The notes under the pieces are model-generated. The model saw only the letters and a list, made by a program, of their open reading frames with translations, did not search any database and had not been told where the DNA came from. A DNA stretch of 39,063 nt, from the NCBI GenBank assembly GCA_903834185.1, contig CAILHX010000040.1, forward strand, positions 1 to 39,063, written 5' to 3'. This DNA is from an uncultured Methylophilaceae bacterium. Lineage in GTDB: Bacteria > Pseudomonadota > Gammaproteobacteria > Burkholderiales > Methylophilaceae. This document shows positions 16,694 to 23,799 of this stretch, in pieces. The translations under genes and the position numbers were made by a program. Within the stretch, counting starts at the first letter, position 1; every line of letters starts with the position of its first letter.

Positions 16694-18170
16694 CTAATTG
16701 TTCCTCGTACATTGCATCAATAACGGGTTGGTAAACTTTCCAGATTTCATCGCGGCGAAGCCTGCCATTGGAAGTGAGCTGCATGTTGTGGGTGGTAAAC
16801 GGGGCTTGCGCTGCTATCCATTGCCGGATTTGCGCGTAGTCAGGCAGCATGCGGTTGGTTGCGGTGATCGCGAGTTCAACTTCTGATGGAGAACCGCGCG
16901 CGACGATAACGGCGATGTTCCAGGGGCGTGCTTCACCGAAAATGACAGCCTGGGCTATCGCCGTATGTAGCAGAAGTTCCAGCTCCACCCACTCCGGTGC
17001 GACATTACGTCCGAAAGATGTAATGAACATGCTTTTCTTGCGCCCGGTCAGATGCAAATAACCTTCGCTATCCAGATAGCCAAGATCCCCTGTTTTCCAC
17101 GGTTGCTCTGGATGCTCTTGTCCGAGATAGCCAAGGAAAGTCGAGCCCTCGACGACAATCTCGCCATCTGCGGCAATTTTTATGGCGGTATGAGGCAAAG
17201 GTCGTCCGACGCTGCCTGGGCAGAAGTCGGCAGGCGTATTCAGAGCCAATACTGAGGAACATTCCGAAAGCCCATATCCTTCATATACAGGAAGGCCCAA
17301 AACATAAGCCTTGACCAGCAATTGCGCAGACACTGGAGCTCCGCCGACAGCAATAAAGCGCAGATTTGCAGGCATGGGGCAACCTCTTTCACCCGCGGCT
17401 AGCAGAGCCTGCAGCATTTGCGGGGCCATGATTGCGGTGCTGGCTTTTGTTGCATGCAATGCTTGCAGCATTAGCCCGACATCCAGTCCTGACGCACCAC
17501 TCAAACCAATCTGCGCTAATGGCAAAATATGGCTGGTGGCGCCTGACAGCATCGGGGTATAAATACCCCCGATGTTTTCCAGCAGAGTGGAGAGTGGAGT
17601 CAGACAGAGATGTCGATCTGCCGGTTTTGCCAGCGTGGCATCGCGTAGTGAGCAGGCGACGGTTTCCATTTGCGCCAAACTCAGGCAAACCCCTTTGGGA
17701 TCGCCGGTTGTGCCTGAAGTGTAGGTGATCTTGGCGGTCCCGGGAGGCAGTGCTTTCACCGGCATATCCAATAAACGAATCAGATTCAGTCCAGCCAGCG
17801 AACCAAGGTTCTGCGACTTGATTCCGGCCTCGTGCAGGAGTGGAATGACATAAGCCGGTTGGTCAGTAAGTAATGCATCCATCCCGGTGTCGCGTATTAC
17901 ATGCAGAATCTGGCGCTGCGAAAAAAATTGCGGGATAGGTGCCAGTGGAATACGAGCAGCCATTGCCGCAAGGTCAGCCAGCGCCCAGGACATATTGTTG
18001 TCGGCCAGCAGACCCAGGACCGAAATGCCTTGAGTCAATAAATTGCGCTTATTTGAGCTGACCGCGAGTTGTAATTCCGCATAGCTCAACTCTGCCTGCG
18101 TCCCCCGCAAGGCGATACTATCCGGGCTAGTCAGAGCCTGTCGGCGCAGGGTTTCAAATAAAATACTCAT
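16680..18170 (-). CDS. AMP-forming acyl ligase homologue (ANL superfamily)
   Basis: 496 residues with adenylate-forming motifs in order: P-loop TYTSGTTGDPKG near 148, GYGLSE near 295, TGDLGYLDSEGYLHLTGRKK near 365. The C-terminal A10 motif, which normally contains an invariant catalytic Lys in GK, here reads LTSNGRLRRDEI with Arg at about residue 470. The enzyme may therefore be inefficient at adenylation or use another residue, as some lineages do. It would activate a carboxylic (probably fatty) acid for the diiron enzyme and SDR. It overlaps the upstream gene by 4 bp and the downstream gene by 14 bp. Confidence 0.85.
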   Translation of the reverse strand: MSILFETLRRQALTSPDSIALRGTQAELSYAELQLAVSSNKRNLLTQGISVLGLLADNNMSWALADLAAMAARIPLAPIPQFFSQRQILHVIRDTGMDALLTDQPAYVIPLLHEAGIKSQNLGSLAGLNLIRLLDMPVKALPPGTAKITYTSGTTGDPKGVCLSLAQMETVACSLRDATLAKPADRHLCLTPLSTLLENIGGIYTPMLSGATSHILPLAQIGLSGASGLDVGLMLQALHATKASTAIMAPQMLQALLAAGERGCPMPANLRFIAVGGAPVSAQLLVKAYVLGLPVYEGYGLSECSSVLALNTPADFCPGSVGRPLPHTAIKIAADGEIVVEGSTFLGYLGQEHPEQPWKTGDLGYLDSEGYLHLTGRKKSMFITSFGRNVAPEWVELELLLHTAIAQAVIFGEARPWNIAVIVARGSPSEVELAITATNRMLPDYAQIRQWIAAQAPFTTHNMQLTSNGRLRRDEIWKVYQPVIDAMYEEQLDAVL

Positions 18171-18859
18171 GGCGCTTCAATGCTGCCTATGCCGGCACGC
18201 AGCAGATGCGCAAGGTTTTGCTTGATCAGCAGTGAATCGTAGCCATACTCAATGTCCCCCGCCATGACCATGGGAGCACCGTCATAATAACTACCCCAAT
18301 GGGCACGATCAGATTGCGGAAGCTGATCCAGAGTCGCTTTTCCCAATTCGATCGGGCGTAATCCCAGGCGGCTGAATCCGTTGCGCAGCACGGCTGTGCC
18401 GGTAAACGTGATCCATTTGTGACCCTCTTCATGCAACTTTGCTGTCAACGCCACGATCAGCCAGCGTGCAGCGCCCGGATAAAGCGCAGACAGGTTGCCG
18501 ACCTCGATGATTTGCTCGCGCTGAATTGCCTGGTCCAGCTTCGTTGTTAAGACATCCTCAATCGGGCGGTCGAGATACGATTCCAGAAACAGCGGCGATG
18601 TTGCGGCAGAACGTAAACCAAAAGCGGCGATAAGATCGCCCTGTTTGGTACGAAGACTGAACAGCCGCGGCATGAAGTGACGGATGTTGGCGCCGTGCGC
18701 AGTCGCGAAGCAGCGGCTGATAAAAGCCTCAACTTCATGGCGATGTTCGGCCTCATGCTCGTGCAGGTCGAACACGCTCGCCAAACGCATGTTCAAGGCT
18801 GCAACGTCGTGCTCGCTCTCGGGGTTTGATGCTAATTTGCTTGATGCGTACATGGTCAT
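18167..18859 (-). CDS. Thermostable-hemolysin (T_hemolysin) family protein
   Basis: 230 residues matching the delta-VPH/T_hemolysin pattern: HRHEVEAFISRCFATAHGANIRHFMP near 40, AAFGLRSA...LFLESYLDRPIE near 80-100, REQIIEVGNLSA near 115, FTGTAVLRNGFSRLGLRPIELGKA near 150, and WGSYYD near 188. Despite the name, a fold like acyltransferases/autoinducer synthases seems more likely than a toxin; that is inference. It is the first gene of the operon, with AGAGG 7 nt before ATG 18859 and a sigma-54 promoter about 40 bp further up. It has no signal peptide, so it is cytoplasmic. Confidence 0.85.
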   Translation of the reverse strand: MTMYASSKLASNPESEHDVAALNMRLASVFDLHEHEAEHRHEVEAFISRCFATAHGANIRHFMPRLFSLRTKQGDLIAAFGLRSAATSPLFLESYLDRPIEDVLTTKLDQAIQREQIIEVGNLSALYPGAARWLIVALTAKLHEEGHKWITFTGTAVLRNGFSRLGLRPIELGKATLDQLPQSDRAHWGSYYDGAPMVMAGDIEYGYDSLLIKQNLAHLLRAGIGSIEAP

Positions 18860-18898
18860 TCAACAACCTCTTCGAATTAAGTACTCCGAAGATATATG

Positions 18899-18914
18899 GC
18901 AAGCATCGTGCCAA
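18899..18914 (-). promoter_or_regulatory. Sigma-54 promoter of the 18859-14362 operon
   Basis: On the minus strand TTGGCACGATGCTTGC matches the consensus TGGCACG-N4-TTGC at every fixed base, with the exact 10-base GG-GC spacing. It lies about 40 bp before the first start codon. Transcription would start near 18888 and need an NtrC-type activator; one is encoded at 22411-23760. Confidence 0.85.
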
Positions 18915-18940
18915 ACGCCATCAAACAACCAAGGATGTTT

Positions 18941-18953
18941 TTAACTATCTGTT
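18941..18953. promoter_or_regulatory. Candidate activator half-dyad upstream of the sigma-54 promoter
   Basis: TTAACTATCTGTT lies 28 bp upstream of the -24 element. Upstream of the sigma-54-like promoter at 29622-29638, TTAACTATTTGTTAA appears (12 of 13 shared bases), there as a perfect dyad TTAAC-N5-GTTAA. A shared binding site is possible; AT-rich chance similarity cannot be excluded. Confidence 0.35.
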
Positions 18954-19065
18954 TTATTTAGAAAAATAATAGATATTCCAACGTTGATCATGTGCTGGCA
19001 GCATTCGAAAAATCCCGCATGAATTGGGGATATTTCAAAATTTTCATACAATTCTTGCAGGGTTG

Positions 19066-19539
19066 TCAGGGGCAGGTAATGGATGAGAAGTCGTTCGTGA
19101 TATGCCCTTCAGGATCAATAATCAAGGCAATGGCAACACGAGCATCCGCGCTGCAAAAAGAAACATAGCCTATGGCACCGGGGGTTTCTGCCACGAACCT
19201 GAGCATGGCTTCTTCTGATGAGACGATATACGGCGGTGAAATGCCATGGAAGTACATGTCGTTCCAGTATTTCTCAAGCTCTTCGGGGGAAGAGCCCAGT
19301 ACCGCTTGTGAGAAAGATTTCCGCAGCGGGTTGCTGGCGGGTAGATTGGCTGGCTGTACTTTGCTGGCATCATTCCAGAATAGTTTTTTGCGCTTGAACA
19401 TCAGTATCAGGTCTTCTTTCCTGACGCTTTTGGCATGCACGGGGGTAACGATGATGGCGATAGGAGCTTCTGCCGCTGAAGCTGAACCTGACACCAGCAA
19501 CATGGCTAAAGCCAGCCAGAATGGTTGGAAAAATCGCAT
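19066..19539 (-). CDS. Periplasmic PstS-like substrate-binding protein (small)
   Basis: 157 residues with a Sec signal peptide ending SGSASAAEA. The mature part follows the short phosphate-ABC-transporter binding-protein-like family: an IIVTP start, VRKEDLILMFKRKKLFWNDASKVQPANLP, RKSFSQAVLGSSPEELEKYWNDMYFHGISPP, and ETPGAIGYVS. No ABC permease genes are nearby, so uptake is unlikely; it may sense a ligand for the divergent kinase. The start overlaps the porin stop by one base (TGATG), so the two are cotranscribed. Ligand unknown. Confidence 0.8.
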   Translation of the reverse strand: MRFFQPFWLALAMLLVSGSASAAEAPIAIIVTPVHAKSVRKEDLILMFKRKKLFWNDASKVQPANLPASNPLRKSFSQAVLGSSPEELEKYWNDMYFHGISPPYIVSSEEAMLRFVAETPGAIGYVSFCSADARVAIALIIDPEGHITNDFSSITCP

Positions 19540-20579
19540 CAGAATAAAATCGCGAATGAAGCAAATAGGCCCGCGGGTGCGTGGATGCTGTTATTAGTGG
19601 CGTGGCTGTATTCAGCCTTGACGATCATGGCGGGTGACAATCGCATGGCCAAGCCAGCCAGCCAGAGATTCATGGTAGATGCCGAACCTGCCGGGTCAAA
19701 CAGTTCATAACGAGCGAGTGCATACCAGCGATCCGACACTGGCATCACCCCCTGGATGAAAAGACCCTTCTCGTCTGCTTTTGTCCCATTGTCGGAAAAA
19801 CGGTAGGCGGCTTCAGCGCTGATTTCATAGCGGTCATGCGACCAGAAATAATCCATCCCTAACAGGTTCTTGCGTTCTCCAATCGAGCTTTTTTGCTCAA
19901 AGTTGGCATAGGAAAAGCCAATTTCTCCTATACCCTCAACAGGCAGCGTGACATGCGCCCCGTAGGCCTCCTCGAAAGGGTCAAGCTTGGGATCCGGGCG
20001 CCAGTCATTGCCAACTGCGGTGTAAATAGAGTAATCCACAGAGTTGTCCAAGGCAGGCAAGGTGCCGTAGAGCATTGCCCCCGTCGTATTGGTGGGGAAA
20101 GTGTGCTCGGTAATCAGCGGCCTTGATGTGGTCCATACCAGAGGGGCTGCATGTACCACATTCCAGCGCCCGATGGGCGTCAAAAACTTCCCCACACGCA
20201 GATTGGCTTGCTCCGAATACAGGTAATCCAGATAAAGTCGTTCCAGCGCAAGGTAGGCGTGCTCGGCGCTTATTCCTTTGCCCTGTTCCCAGGCTACGGG
20301 TCTTTCCAGATCAAGTTCGGAGAACAGGCGCAACTTGCCTTCACCTTCCCAATGGATGAACAGGCTGAAATTATCTACATCGATAGTCGCCAGGCTTTGA
20401 TGGTCGTTTTCAGCGGCTACGCTGGCATAACCACCCAACTTGAACCCGGTGCCAGGTACTTGCCAGCCCTTGCCCGGGCTATATTCGGCATCACTTAATA
20501 CTTCATCTGCCCAAGCCACGGAATGGATCAAAAGCAGGCATAGAATTGCCGCGATGCGGGGGCTAGTGAACGAAAACAT
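19539..20579 (-). CDS. Outer-membrane porin-like beta-barrel protein
   Basis: About 346 residues: a signal peptide (MFSFTSPRIAAILCLLLIHSVAWA, cut before DEV), then many alternating hydrophobic strands (GFKLGGYASVAAE, FSLFIHWEGEGKLRLFSELDLER, LRVGKFLTPIGRWN), ending in a terminal Phe (FASFAILF) as in outer-membrane barrels. ATG 20579 is chosen over the longer frame from 20633 because it starts the signal peptide. It is divergent from the histidine kinase gene, with a gap of only about 40 bp. On this strand a TGGCAC (-24-like) occurs at 20610-20615, but the -12 part is poor. Confidence 0.8.
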   Translation of the reverse strand: MFSFTSPRIAAILCLLLIHSVAWADEVLSDAEYSPGKGWQVPGTGFKLGGYASVAAENDHQSLATIDVDNFSLFIHWEGEGKLRLFSELDLERPVAWEQGKGISAEHAYLALERLYLDYLYSEQANLRVGKFLTPIGRWNVVHAAPLVWTTSRPLITEHTFPTNTTGAMLYGTLPALDNSVDYSIYTAVGNDWRPDPKLDPFEEAYGAHVTLPVEGIGEIGFSYANFEQKSSIGERKNLLGMDYFWSHDRYEISAEAAYRFSDNGTKADEKGLFIQGVMPVSDRWYALARYELFDPAGSASTMNLWLAGLAMRLSPAMIVKAEYSHATNNSIHAPAGLFASFAILF

Positions 20580-20620
20580 ATATATAACCCGGATGGAAAA
20601 GTGGGCATTGTGCCATATAC

Positions 20621-22414
20621 TTGGACTTTTCATTCCTTCATATTGCCACCTTGACTATACGCAAGACATTGCTGATTTCCTTTCTGCTGGTCAGCCTGCT
20701 GCCTTCCATGTTATTGACTTATTTGGCATTTACGGTCGCGGGGCACGCCATGAGGAATGAGATCGAACAAAGCCTGCAACAGGAGGCCGACACGGTTTCT
20801 CAGGACATAGACAAGATGATGTTCGAGCGTTTGCAAAACGCCCAGACATGGAGTCATCTTGAAGTCATGCAGGATATTCGCATCAAGGATGTCGACAAGC
20901 GCCTGTCCAAATTTCTGGCTGAACTGAAATATGGTTATCGCGACGTCTACCATGAATTACTCTGCACGGATGCCAATGGCACGATTCTGGCCAGTAGCGA
21001 CCCTACCCACATAGATGCCAAAAGGTCAGTCAAAGATGTTGGAATATTGATCGGCAATGCGCATTCCATGCTACGGCTGGAACCCATACAGCTGAGCGAA
21101 ACCGGAGCTGGCGATGCCTTGCCAATCAAGGCTGGAGTGCCATCCATGTTCAATAATGGAGATATCGGTAATTTGTACCTGCTGTTCAACTGGAATCAGA
21201 TATACCTGATCTTAGATCAAGCGGCTCAAGGAGGGCGCGAGTTGGCCTTGCTTGATGGCGAGGGCAGAATAGTGGCTGCCTCTGCCGGGTTGCGCATGCG
21301 TGGCATGCTGATGCAGAAAATACCTTCAGCTTGGATCACTAAAGAGAATAAAGGCATCAATGTCGCCAAGGGGGGCCCGTTCTATCAAAACGAAATCACG
21401 GTGGCTTTCGACCGCTCGACTGGGTTTGAGCGGTTTCCGGGGTTTGGCTGGACAACGATCGTGATTGAAAATAGCCGCCTGGCATATATCCCCGTGAGGC
21501 AGATGGCGCTGTTGTTTTTGCTTTTGCTCGCAGTCACCAGTACCGTTGCAGTGAGTGTCTCCATGTTGGTGGCCGGACGGATTTCGCGACCCATATCCGC
21601 GTTGACCGAGTTCACGCGCCGTTTCAAGCACGACAAAAAGTTACCGCAAAACCCGCAGCCCGGAACTGGAGAAGTAGGGGAGCTGACAGAGGCATTTGTG
21701 CAGACGGTGCATGATCTTGACCAGTCGCGTACGGATCTGGTGCGTGCTTCCAAACTCGCCGTTCTGGGAGAGCTGGCGGCGGTCATGTCTCATGAAATAC
21801 GCACGCCTATCGGCATACTACGTTCATCGGCGCAGATGCTGGCGCGGGAGCCCAACCTGAGCCATGAAGCCCGGGAGCTTACCGAATTTATCGAAAGCGA
21901 GACCGAACGTCTGAAACGTCTGGTTTCAACGTTGCTGGATAGCGCACGGCCACGCGCAGCGCAATTGAAATTGAGCGATATCCACGTTGTAATCCGCCAC
22001 AGTATCGATCTGCTTAACGCGCAAGCAGCAAAGAAACAAATCAGTATCAATAGTCATCTGCAATGTCAGAACCCCGTCATTCCTTGTGACGTCGAGCAGA
22101 TGACGCAGGTGCTGCTGAATCTGCTACTCAATCCATTGCAAATCCTGGCGGAAGGAGGTCGTGTCGATATTTCCAGCCTGCAAAAAGGGGATGATTTCGT
22201 GCTTGAGATTGCGGATGATGGTCCCGGTATTCCTGATGGTGAACTGGCAAGGGTATTCGACCCGTTTTTCACCAAACGCGAAGGTGGTGTAGGGCTGGGA
22301 TTGGCGGTAGTGCAACAGATCATCACTGCGCACGGGGGTACAGTCAGCGTTGGCAGGAGTACACTCGGCGGCGCATTATTTACCATTACCTTACCGATGA
22401 AAGAAAGATCATGA
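20621..22414 (+). CDS. Membrane sensor histidine kinase (NtrB/AtoS type)
   Basis: 597 residues. TM1 about 13-36; a periplasmic sensor region about 40-290, likely Cache-like; TM2 about 292-316; HAMP (AGRISRPISALTEFTRRF); HisKA with the phosphorylated His391 in MSHEIRTPIGIL; a HATPase domain with the N box (LLNLLLNPLQILAEGG), DDGPGIPDGEL, FDPFFTKREGGVGLGL. No ATG precedes TM1 in frame; TTG 20621 (or TTG 20651) must be the start. It overlaps the response regulator by 4 bp. It is divergent from the porin/PstS-like pair, so an envelope ligand handled by those proteins is a reasonable candidate signal. Confidence 0.92.
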   Translation: MDFSFLHIATLTIRKTLLISFLLVSLLPSMLLTYLAFTVAGHAMRNEIEQSLQQEADTVSQDIDKMMFERLQNAQTWSHLEVMQDIRIKDVDKRLSKFLAELKYGYRDVYHELLCTDANGTILASSDPTHIDAKRSVKDVGILIGNAHSMLRLEPIQLSETGAGDALPIKAGVPSMFNNGDIGNLYLLFNWNQIYLILDQAAQGGRELALLDGEGRIVAASAGLRMRGMLMQKIPSAWITKENKGINVAKGGPFYQNEITVAFDRSTGFERFPGFGWTTIVIENSRLAYIPVRQMALLFLLLLAVTSTVAVSVSMLVAGRISRPISALTEFTRRFKHDKKLPQNPQPGTGEVGELTEAFVQTVHDLDQSRTDLVRASKLAVLGELAAVMSHEIRTPIGILRSSAQMLAREPNLSHEARELTEFIESETERLKRLVSTLLDSARPRAAQLKLSDIHVVIRHSIDLLNAQAAKKQISINSHLQCQNPVIPCDVEQMTQVLLNLLLNPLQILAEGGRVDISSLQKGDDFVLEIADDGPGIPDGELARVFDPFFTKREGGVGLGLAVVQQIITAHGGTVSVGRSTLGGALFTITLPMKERS

Positions 22415-23760
22415 CCAGTCGCCGCGTCATCGTCGTTGATGATGAAACCAAAATGAGAAGAGTGCTGGAAATCATGCTGGGACGCATGGGGCATGAAGTG
22501 CTTTCTGCCGCGAATGGCCTGGAAGCATTGCAGATTCTGAAATCAACTTCGGCTGATCTGGTGATCAGTGACCTGCGCATGCCCGACATGAATGGTGCCG
22601 AATTGTTAAAAGCATTACGCGAACAGGGCAATGAAGTGCCGGTCATCATCATTACCGCTTACGGCACCATTGAAAGTGCGGTCGAAGTAATGAAACTGGG
22701 GGCTAGTGACTATATCCTGCGGCCCTTTGACGTTGACGCGCTGGAGCTTGCCGTTAATCGCGTGTTGCTGACAGGTCAACTGCGGTTGCAAAACGACTTC
22801 CTCAAACATGAGGTAGAAAAAGGCTGGGGCGAATTCACCGGCAATAGCCCTTCCATGCAAAAAATCTACGATTTGATCCGTCAGGTTGCGCCAGGAAAAA
22901 CGACCGTATTGATTACCGGTGAAACCGGTACCGGCAAGGAGCTGGTCGCGCGTGCCATCCACCGTGCCTCTGCTCGCAAAGACGCACTATTCGTTCCCAT
23001 CAACTGTGCCGCGATCCCCGCCGACATTCTGGAAAGTGAGTTATTCGGATATGAAAAAGGCGCTTTTACCGGGGCGGTAAAAGACCGCATCGGCAAATTC
23101 GAAACTGCTGATGGCGGTACCCTGTTTCTGGACGAGTTGACGGAAATGCCAATGGCCTTGCAGGCCAAATTACTGCGTGTATTGCAGGAGAATGTCATTG
23201 AAAGGCTAGGCGGGAATCGCGTCATCCCCATCGATGTGCGCATTGTTGCTGCGACCAATCGCGACCCCAGACAAGCATTAAAGGATGGCCGTCTACGGGA
23301 AGATCTTTACTACCGTGTGAACGTGTTCAATATCGATCTGCCGTCGCTGCGGGATCGCAGGGAGGATATTCCGGCATTGGCGTTGACTTTTGTTGCAGGG
23401 CATCCGGGAAGCCAGGGCATTTCAGAAACTGCACTGGCTTGCCTGCAAGAATACGACTGGCCGGGCAATGTGCGTGAATTGCAGAATGTCATTGAGCGCG
23501 CTGTTGTTTTGAGCCGGGGTGCGCTTATTCAGGTTGCGCATCTTCCACCTGATATGGCTACAGGCAAAGTGGATAAAGCGGTTGAAGAGACTTCATCAAC
23601 GCTTAGCCTGAAACTCAACCCGGCAGTTGAAAATCTTGAGCAGACCCTTATTCGTGAGGCTCTCAAGCAGGCAGGCAACAACAAAAGCAAGGCCGCAAGA
23701 ATACTTGAAATCAGTGAGCGGTCACTATGGTACAAAATCAAGAGCTATCAGATTGAGTGA
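22411..23760 (+). CDS. NtrC-family sigma-54-dependent response regulator
   Basis: 449 residues in three domains: a receiver (1-120) with phospho-acceptor Asp54 (VISDLRMPD); an AAA+ domain with Walker A GETGTGKE at 170-177 and the sigma-54 contact loop GAFTGA at 217-222, Walker B GGTLFLDE; and a C-terminal Fis-type HTH (NNKSKAARILEISERSLWYKIKSY). It is an activator that opens sigma-54 promoters after phosphorylation by the kinase just upstream. Strong sigma-54 elements in this window (18899, 29622, 14150) are its most obvious candidate targets. Confidence 0.95.
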   Translation: MTSRRVIVVDDETKMRRVLEIMLGRMGHEVLSAANGLEALQILKSTSADLVISDLRMPDMNGAELLKALREQGNEVPVIIITAYGTIESAVEVMKLGASDYILRPFDVDALELAVNRVLLTGQLRLQNDFLKHEVEKGWGEFTGNSPSMQKIYDLIRQVAPGKTTVLITGETGTGKELVARAIHRASARKDALFVPINCAAIPADILESELFGYEKGAFTGAVKDRIGKFETADGGTLFLDELTEMPMALQAKLLRVLQENVIERLGGNRVIPIDVRIVAATNRDPRQALKDGRLREDLYYRVNVFNIDLPSLRDRREDIPALALTFVAGHPGSQGISETALACLQEYDWPGNVRELQNVIERAVVLSRGALIQVAHLPPDMATGKVDKAVEETSSTLSLKLNPAVENLEQTLIREALKQAGNNKSKAARILEISERSLWYKIKSYQIE

Positions 23761-23767
23761 TTCAACT

Positions 23768-23797
23768 AATAGGGGCAATACTAAAACTGCCCCTATT
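23768..23797. terminator. Hairpin between convergent regulator and molybdoenzyme genes
   Basis: AATAGGGGCA (23768-23777) / TGCCCCTATT (23788-23797), a perfect 10-bp stem with a 10-nt loop in the 39-bp convergent gap. No long T run follows on either strand, so it is a likely but not canonical bidirectional terminator. Confidence 0.6.
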
Positions 23798-23799
23798 GA

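Noticed and set aside
18167-18859. A secreted hemolysin toxin
   Set aside because: No signal peptide, and it heads an overlapping biosynthetic-type operon; the family name is historical, so a toxin role is not supported.
20600-20617. Sigma-54 promoter for the porin/PstS-like pair (TGGCAC on the minus strand)
   Set aside because: The -24 part is perfect, but at the right spacing the -12 part reads CCCAC rather than TTGC; too weak to call.
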